NCBI RefSeq assembly: GCF_004360145.1
Contig: NZ_ML178712.1
Span: 62,001-126,000, forward strand
Source: Aliiroseovarius marinus
GTDB lineage: Bacteria; Pseudomonadota; Alphaproteobacteria; Rhodobacterales; Rhodobacteraceae
DNA length: 64,000 nucleotides
Direction of reading: 5' to 3'
Notes under the pieces: generated by a model
Told to the model about the DNA's origin: nothing
What the model saw: the letters and a program-made list of their open reading frames with translations, nothing else
The model's database searches: none
Shown here: one piece after another, positions 27,532-35,789 of the stretch
Layout: every line of letters starts with the position of its first letter
Position numbering within the stretch: position 1 is the stretch's first letter
Program-made: the position numbers and the translations under genes

Positions 27532-28383
27532 TTACAGCTCGCCAAACGCGCGCCGGATCATGTCCAGAAGGTCATCCATCGCCTGATTGCTGCTTTTGGC
27601 GGCGTACATATTCACTTGCGTCACGGCGAGGTCGGGAAGCGCGCCGCCGTGATCCACCACGTCCAGATCGCTGCGCACTGTGCCTTCGATCACCGCATGA
27701 ACGGCAAGATCCGCAGATAAGGACGCCTCGATGGTGCGGGTCGAATCGCTTTCGACGGCCATTTCCCACGCGATGCCAGCCTCGTCCAACGCTTGCTGCA
27801 CCTCTTTGCGGAAGATGCAGTTATGCTCGAACGCCAAGCGCAGGGGGCGTTGCCGCCATGCCTGCCCGCCCGGCGCACCGACCCAGACCAGAGGCAACGC
27901 GGTCAAGGTCTCGCCGCCGGCGTCCATCTCCTCTTCCGTGGTCAGGATGGCGTCGCACTCGCCGCGTGCGAACATCGCTTTCAACCGGCTGGTATAGGAC
28001 GAGATCAACTGAACCCGCATCCGCGGATACGCCGCATGGAACTGGCGCAGCACCTTGGGAATCGCCGGATAGACCACGTCTGCAGGCACACCCAACACCA
28101 CCTCGCCCTCGAACGCCTGATCGGTCAGGCGCGAATACACCTCGTCGTTCAAACGCAGAATACGACGCGCATAGCCCAGCAGTTGCTCGCCATCTGCGGT
28201 CAATGACACGCCCCGCCCCGACCGGTCCAACAACGGGCGGCCCAGGCTTTCCTCAAGCCGTTTCAACTGCATGGACACGGCAGACTGCGTGAGATGCAGA
28301 AGTCCAGCAGCACGGGTCACCCCACCCGCATCCGCGACGGTGGCAAAACTGCGCAAAGCGGTCAGATCAAGATTACGCGGCAT
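27532..28383 (-). CDS. LysR-family transcriptional regulator
   Basis: A 283-residue LysR-type regulator. The winged helix-turn-helix is at residues 5-64 (LTALRSFATVADAGGVTRAA, QSAVSMQLKRLEESLGRPLL). The periplasmic-binding-like effector domain follows from about residue 90 (GEVVLGVPADVVYPAIP). It is divergent from the DUF1127 gene across 123 bp, so it probably controls that gene. TCATTCA direct repeats lie in the gap. The effector is unknown. Confidence 0.92.
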   Translation of the reverse strand: MPRNLDLTALRSFATVADAGGVTRAAGLLHLTQSAVSMQLKRLEESLGRPLLDRSGRGVSLTADGEQLLGYARRILRLNDEVYSRLTDQAFEGEVVLGVPADVVYPAIPKVLRQFHAAYPRMRVQLISSYTSRLKAMFARGECDAILTTEEEMDAGGETLTALPLVWVGAPGGQAWRQRPLRLAFEHNCIFRKEVQQALDEAGIAWEMAVESDSTRTIEASLSADLAVHAVIEGTVRSDLDVVDHGGALPDLAVTQVNMYAAKSSNQAMDDLLDMIRRAFGEL

Positions 28384-28506
28384 ATCAACCTCCGTGATGA
28401 CTCAATACAAAATCATTCATTTTACTTATTTCACTCATTCAAGCATAACAATCACGAAATTTGATGCAACACGCTTCATTCATCGCAAACACGAAGGAGA
28501 GACGAG
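28384..28506. promoter_or_regulatory. LysR / DUF1127 divergent control region with TCATTCA repeats
   Basis: 123 bp, A+T-rich. The heptamer TCATTCA occurs three times in the same orientation, at 28413-28419, 28435-28441 and 28476-28482. The first two are 22 bp apart, about two helical turns. They may be part of the LysR recognition region or an activator site for the DUF1127 gene. GAAGGAGA lies before the start at 28507. Confidence 0.4.
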
Positions 28507-28719
28507 ATGACCGCTGTAACCTGCACCAATGCCCCCGCCGCGAAACGCAGCTTCTCGCTGCTGGCTTGGGTTGCGACCGTGATCCAAACCCGCCGCGAGC
28601 GTGTGGCCCTGTCCCAACTGGACGCCCACCTGTTGACCGATCTGGGCCTGACCGCTGATGAAGCACAGCGCGAAGCCAGCCGCCCGATCTGGGACGTGCC
28701 CTCGCACTGGCAACAGTGA
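28507..28719 (+). CDS. Small DUF1127 protein
   Basis: A 70-residue protein. The DUF1127 motif is the C-terminal RRERVALSQLDAHLLTDLGLTADEAQREASRPIWD (given by its ends at about residues 29 and 63), an arginine-rich helical pair typical of alphaproteobacterial small proteins. Some family members have been linked to RNA binding, phosphate or carbon turnover. GAAGGAGAGACGAG precedes the ATG. It is a monocistronic gene with a terminator, opposite a LysR regulator. Confidence 0.88.
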   Translation: MTAVTCTNAPAAKRSFSLLAWVATVIQTRRERVALSQLDAHLLTDLGLTADEAQREASRPIWDVPSHWQQ

Positions 28720-28752
28720 CCAATTCACGCTGTTAAGCTCTTGAAAATTGCG

Positions 28753-28792
28753 CCGCCCTTGCCAATATACCGGTCAAGGGCGGTTTTCTTTT
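28753..28792 (+). terminator. Terminator of the DUF1127 gene
   Basis: CCGCCCTTG (28753-28761) and CAAGGGCGG (28775-28783) form a 9-bp stem around a 13-nt loop, followed by TTTTCTTTT. Confidence 0.88.
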
Positions 28793-28828
28793 GGGAACCC
28801 GCATCAATAAGTTTGCTTGGAGGTCTCA

Positions 28829-29545
28829 ATGGCTGAGTTTGACACGATTCGCGCAGGTGCCGGCACGCGCGCCGCGATCGACGAAGGGCTGCGCGCCCAC
28901 ATGAACAAAGTATACGGCACCATGTCGGTGGGTCTGCTTCTGACCTTCGCCGCTGCTTGGGCCGTGGGCAACAACGCCGCGATGATGGAAACGCTGTTCA
29001 CCGGCTTCACCCGTTACATCGTGATGTTTGCCCCGCTGATCATGGTCTTTGCCTTTGGTGCCGCCATCAACCGCCTGTCCGCCGCTGGCGCACAGCTGTT
29101 CTTCTACTCCTTCTCGGCTGTGATGGGCGTCTCGCTGGCCTATATCTTCGTGATCTTCACCGGCGTATCCATCGCGCAGACCTTCCTGATCACCGCCATC
29201 GCCTTCGCGGGTCTCAGCCTCTACGGCTACACGACCAAGCGCGACCTTGGGCCGATGGGTGCTTTCCTGATCATGGGTCTGATCGGCATCATCGTCGCAT
29301 CGATCGTGAACATCTTCATCGGCTCGTCGATGATCCACTTCGCCATCTCGGTGATCGGTGTTCTGATCTTTGCTGGCCTGACCGCCTATGACACCCAGAA
29401 AATCAAGACCGACTACATCGCACATGCCCATGCTATGGACAGCGAATGGCTGGCGAAATCCGCGATCATGGGCGCGCTGAGCCTGTATCTGGACTTCATC
29501 AACCTGTTCATGTTCCTGCTGCAGTTCCTGGGCAACCGCGAGTGA
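28829..29545 (+). CDS. Bax inhibitor-1/YccA family membrane protein
   Basis: A 238-residue inner-membrane protein with seven predicted helices. The start AEFDTIRAGAGTRAAIDEGLR is typical of alphaproteobacterial members; the C-terminal GLTAYDTQKIK and ALSLYLDFINLFMFLLQFLGNR are family hallmarks. Family members are thought to conduct Ca2+ or protect membrane proteases; the role here is not known. The ATG at 28829 follows TTGGAGGTCTCA; an in-frame TTG at 28817 overlaps that ribosome site. Confidence 0.92.
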   Translation: MAEFDTIRAGAGTRAAIDEGLRAHMNKVYGTMSVGLLLTFAAAWAVGNNAAMMETLFTGFTRYIVMFAPLIMVFAFGAAINRLSAAGAQLFFYSFSAVMGVSLAYIFVIFTGVSIAQTFLITAIAFAGLSLYGYTTKRDLGPMGAFLIMGLIGIIVASIVNIFIGSSMIHFAISVIGVLIFAGLTAYDTQKIKTDYIAHAHAMDSEWLAKSAIMGALSLYLDFINLFMFLLQFLGNRE

Positions 29546-29569
29546 TCATGACACGTTGACGTGTGATCA

Positions 29570-29598
29570 GGGCCGGTCCTCGTGACCGGCCCTTTTTT
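29570..29598 (+). terminator. Terminator of the Bax inhibitor-like gene
   Basis: GGGCCGGTC and GACCGGCCC form a perfect 9-bp stem with a 5-nt loop, followed by six T. A smaller hairpin, ACACG/CGTGT at 29551-29564, lies just before it. Confidence 0.92.
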
Positions 29599-29617
29599 GT
29601 TGCGCTAGAGTAAACCT

Positions 29618-30322
29618 ATGAATCGGCTGTTCGAAAACATCGCCAAGCTCATCCTCAGCCCGCTTCTGACGGCGCAGGCGCTAAAGGTGCGCAAGACCGC
29701 TAGACTGCTGCCCGAGCCCCCCGGCCATCGGTTCGGCGCACAAGGCACCGGTCCCAACCTATCCTTGATGATCGTGGGCGACAGCTCGGCCTCGGGGGTG
29801 GGTGCACCGCACCAGACCGAGGCCTTGTCAGGGCAGCTCGTCAGCGCGCTTGGCACGTCCTATCACGTCAACTGGCGGCTTCTGGCTCGAACTGGATCGA
29901 CCACCCGCACCACCCTGCCCCTGCTGAAATCTCAGGCACCCGAGCAGACAGACATCGTGCTGGTGGTGCTGGGGGTGAACGACGTGACCAGCCAAATGCC
30001 GCTCTATCGCCTGCTGGCCTGCCGGGCCGAGCTCTATACGCTCTTATTCGAGAAATGGGGGGCAAAGCGCGTCATCGCCACCGGCATTCCCCCGATTGAT
30101 TGCTTTCCACTGCTGCCCAATCCACTGCGCTGGTTCCTTGGCGTCCAGGCCCGCCGCTTTGATCGCGCGCTGGCCGAGCAAGCCGCGTCCATGGGCGTGG
30201 ACTATATGCCCTTCGACGTCCCCCTGACGCCCGAGATGATGGCCGAGGATGGATTTCACCCCGGCCCAAACGCCTATTACCTGCTGGGACGCAAGGTGGC
30301 ATCGCAAATCCTCCACCGCTAG
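29618..30322 (+). CDS. SGNH/GDSL-type hydrolase
   Basis: A 234-residue esterase-like protein. Block I is IVGDSSASG with the putative nucleophile Ser56. LGVND is block III (oxyanion Asn), and DGFHPG near residue 211 carries the Asp and His of the catalytic triad. It lacks a signal peptide of normal type; the first 20 residues are moderately hydrophobic (LFENIAKLILSPLLTAQA), so membrane association is possible. Substrate unknown. It has its own start after the upstream terminator. Confidence 0.88.
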   Translation: MNRLFENIAKLILSPLLTAQALKVRKTARLLPEPPGHRFGAQGTGPNLSLMIVGDSSASGVGAPHQTEALSGQLVSALGTSYHVNWRLLARTGSTTRTTLPLLKSQAPEQTDIVLVVLGVNDVTSQMPLYRLLACRAELYTLLFEKWGAKRVIATGIPPIDCFPLLPNPLRWFLGVQARRFDRALAEQAASMGVDYMPFDVPLTPEMMAEDGFHPGPNAYYLLGRKVASQILHR

Positions 30323-30330
30323 GCCCAAAC

Positions 30331-30357
30331 GAAAAAAGCCGCCCCAAAGGGACGGCT
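30331..30357 (-). terminator. Terminator of rpmG, possibly bidirectional
   Basis: On the minus strand AGCCGTCCC and GGGGCGGCT pair around TTT (30357-30337, one G-U pair) and are followed by TTTTT. On the plus strand the same stem lies 14 bp after the SGNH hydrolase stop. Confidence 0.85.
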
Positions 30358-30379
30358 CTTTACCCAAAGAACGGCGATC

Positions 30380-30547
30380 TTACTTGATCTTGCCTTCTTT
30401 GTATTCAACGTGCTTGCGCACAACCGGGTCGTACTTTTTGACAACCATTTTCTCGGTCATGGTGCGTGCGTTCTTCTTGGTCACATAGAAGTGGCCGGTA
30501 TCCGCGGTCGAGTTCAGGCGGATTTTGATCGTGGTCGGCTTCGCCAT
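30380..30547 (-). CDS. rpmG: 50S ribosomal protein L33
   Basis: A 55-residue ribosomal protein starting [20 protein letters not shown] and ending [13 protein letters not shown]. The [21 protein letters not shown] core identifies it as L33. It has no zinc-binding CxxC pairs, so it is the cysteine-free form. AGGAGCTGACGAT precedes the ATG. It is monocistronic with a terminator after it. Confidence 0.96.
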   Translation of the reverse strand: MAKPTTIKIRLNSTADTGHFYVTKKNARTMTEKMVVKKYDPVVRKHVEYKEGKIK

Positions 30548-30664
30548 ATCGTCAGCTCCTCATCGGGCGGGCGCATGCCGCCCGGGGTAAATCTCTGGAA
30601 CCCGCCTTTTAGCGCCATTCCGACCCGAGTCAACCGCAAAGCAGAGGATTCCCCCGCCCTACCG

Positions 30665-30698
30665 CTTTTTCTTGTCACAAATACCCCCGCCGGAGGCC
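30665..30698 (-). repeat. 3'-end element tail, partial copy B
   Basis: The plus-strand stretch TTTTTCTTGTCACAAATACC then CCCGCCGGAGG resembles the tail of the three-hairpin element (TTTTCTTGCTGAAAATATCC in copy A). No associated hairpins are seen. It lies between rpmG and rnpB. Confidence 0.45.
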
Positions 30699-30728
30699 TA
30701 AAATCTTCAAGACCTTGGGGAATCATAC

Positions 30729-31119
30729 GCGCGGATGGCCTGTAAGCCGGATTCTGTCCCGGTGTTGCCACCATGGATGACCATTCTTCTAGACCTGTTG
30801 TTGCCAACAGGTTCAAGCTGCCAACCCGGATCTGCTCGGGGCAAGACACCCCTGGGGTTGCCCCCGCGCGATCCCTATTAGGCATTGCTCCCGGTGGGGC
30901 TTGCCGTGCCGCCGCTGTTGCCAGAAGCGCGGTGGGCTCTTACCCCACCGTTTCACCATAACCCGCGCATGCGCAGGCTGTCTGTTCTCTGTGGCGCTTT
31001 CCCTCGGGTTTCCCCGGCCGGGCGTTACCCGGCACCGTTGCCTTGTGGAGTCCGGACTTTCCTCGCGTCACGAAGGGGCACGCCCCAACAGTCACCCGCG
31101 GTCATCCAGCCATCCGCGC
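30729..31119 (-). ncRNA. rnpB: RNase P RNA, bacterial type A
   Basis: Catalytic RNA that removes tRNA 5' leaders. On the minus strand the 5' end carries GCGCGGATGGC, which pairs with GCCATCCGCGC at the 3' end to form P1. GAGGAAAGTCCGGACTCC near the 5' end, ACAGACAGCC further in, and ACAGAATCCGGCTTACAG at the 3' end are the universally conserved P4 and flanking motifs. Length is about 391 nt, normal for alphaproteobacteria. TTGACG at 31155-31150 and TATCTA at 31136-31131 lie upstream, but their spacing is shorter than a standard promoter. Confidence 0.96.
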
Positions 31120-31160
31120 AAAGCTGGACTTAGATAGGCTGGGCCATGGCGTCAAGGGCG

Positions 31161-31229
31161 AGGGCGAAAGGGGCACTGCCCCTCGCCTCTTCGAGGCTCA
31201 CCCCGGGATACTTCCAGCAAAGAAATGAG
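31161..31229 (+). repeat. Three-hairpin 3'-end element, copy C (overlaps ampD end)
   Basis: Plus strand: GGGGC/GCCCC hairpin at 31170-31182, GCCTC/GAGGC hairpin at 31185-31197, then the tail CCCCGGGATACTTCCAGCAA plus AGAAATGAG. The GCTCAC/GTGAGC hairpin is absent. In this copy the tail is read backwards as the last ten codons and stop of the amidase gene. Confidence 0.65.
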
Positions 31230-31881
31230 AAACACCGGGAAGGGCCGCGACATCATCTTCTGACAGGGGGCCCTCGGCCCACGGGCGGTGGCGCAAGCGC
31301 ACGGCGGCCAGAAGGGTGGCATCATCAACATCGCTTGGGTAGCCAAGGCTGCTTGCATAGCCTCGGAAGGCATCGACCGAAATATCTGTTGTTTCGCCCA
31401 GAGTTCCTGAAGGCGCGGCAAGTCCCTGCCGTCCCAATCGTGCCCAATCAAAGCGCGGGCCGGGGTCGGATTTGCGTCCAGGAGCCATATCACTATGGCC
31501 AATCACGCCTGCGGGTTCGATGTTCCAACGCTGCATGATCTCAGGCATTAGGGCTTCGAGTGTTGCCATCTGAGGCTCGGAAAAGGGTGAGGCGCCATCG
31601 TTGTCCAGCTCGATCCCAATTGAGCAGGAATTGATGTCGTCCATCCCAGCCCAAGACCCTGCGCCGGCATGCCACGCGCGCATCTCTTCGTCGACCAACT
31701 GAAACAGCCGTCCATCGCGGTGGATCAGATAGTGGGCAGAGACCTCGTATTCGGGGCTGCACAGACGCTCGAGCGCTTCATCCGGATCTGGCATGGCCGT
31801 GTAGTGCAGAACGATCAGCGACGGCACCGACCTATTCCGGCGCGGGCCGAAATTCGGGGATGGGTGCGAAATGGGCTGCAT
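31198..31881 (-). CDS. N-acetylmuramoyl-L-alanine amidase, AmpD-like
   Basis: A 227-residue Amidase_2-domain protein for peptidoglycan (or anhydro-muropeptide) turnover. Zinc ligands are expected at His26 (IVLHYTAM), and the His and Asp of IGHSDMAPGRKSDPG near 130-144. SAHYLIHRDGRLFQLVDE is the second core motif. No signal peptide, so probably cytosolic like AmpD. Its ATG shares one base with the stop of the lipoprotein gene (TAATG). The last residues SHFFAGSIPG come from the dispersed repeat, so the natural C-terminus may have been replaced. Confidence 0.92.
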   Translation of the reverse strand: MQPISHPSPNFGPRRNRSVPSLIVLHYTAMPDPDEALERLCSPEYEVSAHYLIHRDGRLFQLVDEEMRAWHAGAGSWAGMDDINSCSIGIELDNDGASPFSEPQMATLEALMPEIMQRWNIEPAGVIGHSDMAPGRKSDPGPRFDWARLGRQGLAAPSGTLGETTDISVDAFRGYASSLGYPSDVDDATLLAAVRLRHRPWAEGPLSEDDVAALPGVSHFFAGSIPG

Positions 31882-32576
31882 TACTCGGTCGAGATGTTCA
31901 GCGTTTCACCGGGCAGAGGAACCGGTTGCGCGGGGGCCGGCGTGGCGGGCGCAGTTGGTTCGGTTTCGATGCCGATCGCTTCAAGTTCTTCCGAGCTTAC
32001 GGCTTCGGTTGTCGCAGCGGGCACTTCCACACCGCGTGCAGCGCGGAACGGGGCCGGATCCCAGGCGCAGGCAAAGCCGTCGCCATCCGGGTCGATGCCA
32101 TAGAGATCACGCTTCGGGCCACCGCTTTCAAGGAACGCGATCTGGGCAAAATCGGCCGAGGTATAACGGGCGCAGTTGCGACGCGCGCGCGCCTCACCCG
32201 AGAGCGAGGACCGCTGATACAGGGGCTGCCCAACCGAGTTGGTCGTGGACAGGGCATACTGCACAATCGACGTCGTATTGCCCGAGGGGCGATCTGGCAC
32301 GGCCTCGGGCTGCACCTGCTGGTAATTCGCGCGATAGCCTTCTAGGCGCGCCGCATCGCTTTCGATGCTTTCACGCGACGACACGGCAGCGAAGTCCTGT
32401 TCATCGGAAATGGTCGCGGCCTCGGACGCAGCGGTGGGAGCTGCATCGACCGAACTGTCTGCGCCCAGCGCCGACAGGGGCTGGCCAGACAGGTTTTCAG
32501 GAGCCCGGCTGTCAGGCAGCGGCGCAACACATCCGGCCATCAGGCCAAGAAAGGCTAGTCCGAGGGTGATGCGCAT
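31881..32576 (-). CDS. Putative lipoprotein with Excalibur-like C-terminal motif
   Basis: A 231-residue protein. MRITLGLAFLGLMAGC gives a lipobox (LMAGC, Cys16), so it should be lipid-anchored. Residues 20-110 are low in structure and rich in Ala, Ser and Glu. A compact region has RNCARYTSADFAQIAFLESG and then GIDPDGDGFACAWDP (near 160-174), which resembles the Excalibur calcium-binding DxDxDGxxC motif. A Pro/Ala/Glu-rich tail follows. It is translationally coupled to the amidase, suggesting a cell-envelope role. Confidence 0.7.
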   Translation of the reverse strand: MRITLGLAFLGLMAGCVAPLPDSRAPENLSGQPLSALGADSSVDAAPTAASEAATISDEQDFAAVSSRESIESDAARLEGYRANYQQVQPEAVPDRPSGNTTSIVQYALSTTNSVGQPLYQRSSLSGEARARRNCARYTSADFAQIAFLESGGPKRDLYGIDPDGDGFACAWDPAPFRAARGVEVPAATTEAVSSEELEAIGIETEPTAPATPAPAQPVPLPGETLNISTE

Positions 32577-32617
32577 CGCGGGCTCCTTACAGTACAGTCA
32601 CACCAATTGGGCGCGTT

Positions 32618-34099
32618 TTACCACCATTTCGAAGGCTTAGCCACAAAACCTGCGCGGGCTTCAACTTCGTGGGCGATATTCAGCAGGTCGCCTTCTTCCC
32701 ACGGGCGGCCAATCAGTTGCAGACCCAGTGGCAGGCCCTGCGCATCCAGACCGGCAGGGATCGAAATGCCCGGCAGACCGGCAAGGTTCACGGTCACGGT
32801 GAAGACGTCGTTCAGGTACATCTTCACGGGATCGGCGTCCTTCATTTCGCCCAGTCCAAATGCAGCCGACGGGGTGGCCGGGGTCAGGATTGCGTCGACA
32901 CCGGCAGCAAAGACATCGTCGAAGTCTTTCTTGATCAGCGCGCGCACACGACGGGCGCGGTTATAGTAAGCGTCGTAGAAACCAGCCGACAGCACATAGG
33001 TACCCACCATCACGCGGCGCTGCACCTCGGCCCCGAAGCCTTCGGCGCGGGTTTTGGCGTACATCTCGTCAATGCCGTCGCCAGCTTCCAGCTTGGCGCG
33101 GTGGCCATATTTCACGCCGTCATACCGGGCAAGGTTCGACGAGGCCTCGGCGGGGGCAATCACATAATATGCTGGCAGTGCGTATTTGGTGTGCGGCAGC
33201 GAGATGTCCACGATCTCGGCCCCTGCGTCGCGCAGCATGTCGGCGCCATCGGCCCAGAGCTTTTCAATCTCAGCGGGGATACCCTCCATGTGGTATTCCT
33301 TCGGGATCCCGATTTTCTTGCCTTTGATGTCGCCGGTCAGCATGGCTTCGAAATTCGGCACCGGGATGTCCGCGCTGGTCGAATCCTTCATGTCATGGCC
33401 GCACATAGCTTCCAGCATAATCGCCGCATCGCGCACAGATTTGGTCATCGGGCCGGCTTGATCCAGCGAGGATGCGAAAGCCACAATGCCCCAGCGCGAG
33501 CAACGCCCGTAGGTGGGCTTGATGCCGGTGATGCCGGTGAAGGCGGCAGGTTGGCGGATCGAACCGCCAGTGTCGGTGCCGGTTGCGGCCAGACACAGGT
33601 CAGCGGCGACAGCCGAGGCCGAGCCACCCGACGAGCCACCCGGCGTCAGGTCGCGGTCGTCCACTTTCCACGGGTTCACCGCGTTGCCGTAGACCGAGGT
33701 CTCGTTCGACGAGCCCATGGCGAACTCGTCCATGTTCAGCTTGCCCAGCATCACGGTGCCTGCATCCAGCAGATTCTGGCTGACGGTCGATTCGTATTCT
33801 GGTTTGAAACCGTCGAGAATTTTCGATGCTGCCTGCGAGGGCACACCCTTGGTGCAGAACAGATCTTTGATGCCCAGCGGGATGCCGCACATGTCGGGCG
33901 CATCGCCCGCCTGAATGCGCGCGTCGGCGGCTTTCGCCTGCTCGCGGGCCAGTTCCGGGGTGTTGTGCACGAAAGCCCCCAGCGCACCGGCGCCTTCGAT
34001 TTCGGTCAGGCAGGCTTCGGTAATCTCGGCCGATGTCACATCACCCTTACGCAGCGCGTCACGGGCATCGGCAATCGTCAGTTTGTTCAGCTCGGTCAT
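32618..34099 (-). CDS. gatA: Asp-tRNA(Asn)/Glu-tRNA(Gln) amidotransferase subunit A
   Basis: A 493-residue amidase subunit that releases ammonia from glutamine for transamidation of Glu-tRNA(Gln) or Asp-tRNA(Asn). The Ser-cisSer-Lys triad is visible: Lys78 in [10 protein letters not shown], the [10 protein letters not shown] loop (154-163) and Ser180 in [11 protein letters not shown]. Length is normal. gatC precedes it by 12 bp in the same direction; gatB is not in this window. Confidence 0.97.
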   Translation of the reverse strand: MTELNKLTIADARDALRKGDVTSAEITEACLTEIEGAGALGAFVHNTPELAREQAKAADARIQAGDAPDMCGIPLGIKDLFCTKGVPSQAASKILDGFKPEYESTVSQNLLDAGTVMLGKLNMDEFAMGSSNETSVYGNAVNPWKVDDRDLTPGGSSGGSASAVAADLCLAATGTDTGGSIRQPAAFTGITGIKPTYGRCSRWGIVAFASSLDQAGPMTKSVRDAAIMLEAMCGHDMKDSTSADIPVPNFEAMLTGDIKGKKIGIPKEYHMEGIPAEIEKLWADGADMLRDAGAEIVDISLPHTKYALPAYYVIAPAEASSNLARYDGVKYGHRAKLEAGDGIDEMYAKTRAEGFGAEVQRRVMVGTYVLSAGFYDAYYNRARRVRALIKKDFDDVFAAGVDAILTPATPSAAFGLGEMKDADPVKMYLNDVFTVTVNLAGLPGISIPAGLDAQGLPLGLQLIGRPWEEGDLLNIAHEVEARAGFVAKPSKWW

Positions 34100-34111
34100 A
34101 TCCCTGCCCCC

Positions 34112-34399
34112 TTATTCGACAACTTTCGGAACGGCGAAGAAGCCTTCGCGCGCATCCGGTGCGTTGGACAGGATTTTTTCCGGCATGCCGCCATCCGTCA
34201 CCACATCTTCACGACGCTTCAGGCGCATCGGCGTGACCGAGGTCATCGGCTCGACGCCGTCCACATCCACTTCGTTCAGCTGTTCGATGAACCCAAGGAT
34301 CGCATTGAAATTCTCGGCCAGCTCCGGCAGGCGGTCGTCTTCGACCTTGATGCGGGCCAGATGCGCAACCTTGCGCGCGGTTTCGATATCAATCGACAT
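34112..34399 (-). CDS. gatC: Amidotransferase subunit C
   Basis: A 95-residue stabilising subunit of the GatCAB complex. [20 protein letters not shown] (5-24), [21 protein letters not shown] and the C-terminal [13 protein letters not shown] are family-typical. The ATG at 34399 follows GGAGACACCTTC; the frame is open further upstream but non-coding in character. First gene of gatCA. Confidence 0.95.
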   Translation of the reverse strand: MSIDIETARKVAHLARIKVEDDRLPELAENFNAILGFIEQLNEVDVDGVEPMTSVTPMRLKRREDVVTDGGMPEKILSNAPDAREGFFAVPKVVE

Positions 34400-34563
34400 G
34401 AAGGTGTCTCCGGATGTGTGTGCGCGTGGGCGCGTTGCCTCGTCATTTATCGCGCGGAACCGCGACCCGCAAGGCGTCTGAACGTTGTGCGACGCTGTCC
34501 CATGGGTGACTTGGGCGAAATCACTGCTACTCTGGTCCTGAATGACCAAATAGGAGGCTTCCC

Positions 34564-35262
34564 ATGCAAATCACCTGGCTTGGCCATGCCGGCTTTCGAA
34601 TCGAGATCGAGGACGCCGTGCTGCTGATCGACCCGTGGCTGGACGGAAACCCGATGTTCCCTGAAGACCGGCGCGCGGACGCACTAGAAGGCGCAACGCA
34701 TATCCTGATCACTCATGGGCACGGGGATCACGCGTCCTCGACCCTTGAGATCGCGAAAGAACTGGGCATTCCGATTGCCGCCATACACGAGCTTGCTTCG
34801 TTCTGGGGCGGGGAAGATGGCGTTGAAACGCTGGGTTTCGGCAAGGGTGGCACCGTCGATCTGAATGGGGCGAAAGTCACGATGGTGAACGCCTCGCATT
34901 CCGCCAGCTTCGACTATCTGGGCGGGGATCGACCGCTCTGCGCCGGGGCCGAGGTCGGCTTCATGATCGCGGGCGAAGGCCACGTGATCTATCTGTCCGG
35001 CGACACCGATATCATGGCGGATATGGAGTGGATGGGCGACCTGCACAAACCCGATATCGGCATTCTGTGCGCCGGGGGCCATTACACAATGGACATGGCA
35101 CGGGCGGCCTATGCGGCGAAGCGGTATTTCGACTTCAAGACCGTGATCCCCTGCCACTACAAGACGTTCCCGATCTTGGCCCAATCCGCGCAGGAATTGA
35201 TCGACGCCTTGCCCGAGGTAAACGTGATCGAACCGGAAGTGCTGTCGCCAATCGCGATCTAG
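34564..35262 (+). CDS. UPF0173-type metallo-beta-lactamase-fold hydrolase
   Basis: A 232-residue metal-dependent hydrolase. It begins [14 protein letters not shown] and has [10 protein letters not shown] near residue 49 (the HxHxDH zinc site), [21 protein letters not shown] and IPCHYKTFP, which give the remaining ligands. Family substrates are unsettled. AGGAGG lies 9 bp before the ATG. It converges on tadA with only 3 bp between stops. Confidence 0.9.
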   Translation: MQITWLGHAGFRIEIEDAVLLIDPWLDGNPMFPEDRRADALEGATHILITHGHGDHASSTLEIAKELGIPIAAIHELASFWGGEDGVETLGFGKGGTVDLNGAKVTMVNASHSASFDYLGGDRPLCAGAEVGFMIAGEGHVIYLSGDTDIMADMEWMGDLHKPDIGILCAGGHYTMDMARAAYAAKRYFDFKTVIPCHYKTFPILAQSAQELIDALPEVNVIEPEVLSPIAI

Positions 35263-35265
35263 AAC

Positions 35266-35718
35266 TCATCGCCGGGCAGCAAAGAACTCTTTCAGGATCG
35301 CCTCGGCCTCGTCCGCGCCAATGCCGTCATAGACCTCAGGGACATGGTGGCATTGGGGATGCGTGAAGATGCGCGGGCCGTGGGCCACACCGCCCGATTT
35401 GGGATCAGCAGCGCCGTAATAAATGCGCCGAATCCGCGCAGCCGAAAGAGCGGTCGCGCACATTGGGCACGGTTCCAACGTCACATAGAGGTCATAGCCG
35501 GGCAGCCGTTCGGACCCCGCTTGCGCACAGCCCTCGCGGATCACAAGGATCTCGGCATGCGCGGTGGGGTCGTTTAACTCGCGGGTCCGATTTCCGGCCT
35601 GTGCCACCACGCTACCATCCGGCGCGACCAGCACGGCGCCCACCGGCACCTCGCCGCGATCTGCGGCGGCGCGGGCCTCGGCCATGGCGGCGTCCATATG
35701 GCTTTTGAAACGGGTCAT
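35266..35718 (-). CDS. tadA: tRNA adenosine(34) deaminase
   Basis: A 150-residue zinc deaminase that converts A34 to inosine in tRNA-Arg. The zinc site is His54 with the proton-shuttle Glu56 (HAEILV), and Cys84 and Cys87 (EPCPMCATAL). SAARIRRIYYGAADPKSG is also typical. It is divergent from the rluB-like gene with about 70 bp between starts. Confidence 0.93.
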   Translation of the reverse strand: MTRFKSHMDAAMAEARAAADRGEVPVGAVLVAPDGSVVAQAGNRTRELNDPTAHAEILVIREGCAQAGSERLPGYDLYVTLEPCPMCATALSAARIRRIYYGAADPKSGGVAHGPRIFTHPQCHHVPEVYDGIGADEAEAILKEFFAARR

Positions 35719-35789
35719 GCCCCTTCATGCCTGCACTGCCCGCGATTGCCAAGGCTTCCCCTTTCGCGCAGCGCAGGCTATGCGGGGGT

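Noticed and set aside
31131-31155. Standard sigma-70 promoter of rnpB
   Set aside because: TTGACG and TATCTA are present but only 13 bp apart, too close for a normal promoter; kept only as a remark under rnpB.
32669-34627. Plus-strand 652-codon frame opposite gatA and gatC
   Set aside because: Antisense shadow of two certain genes; His/Arg/Gln-rich composition without motifs.
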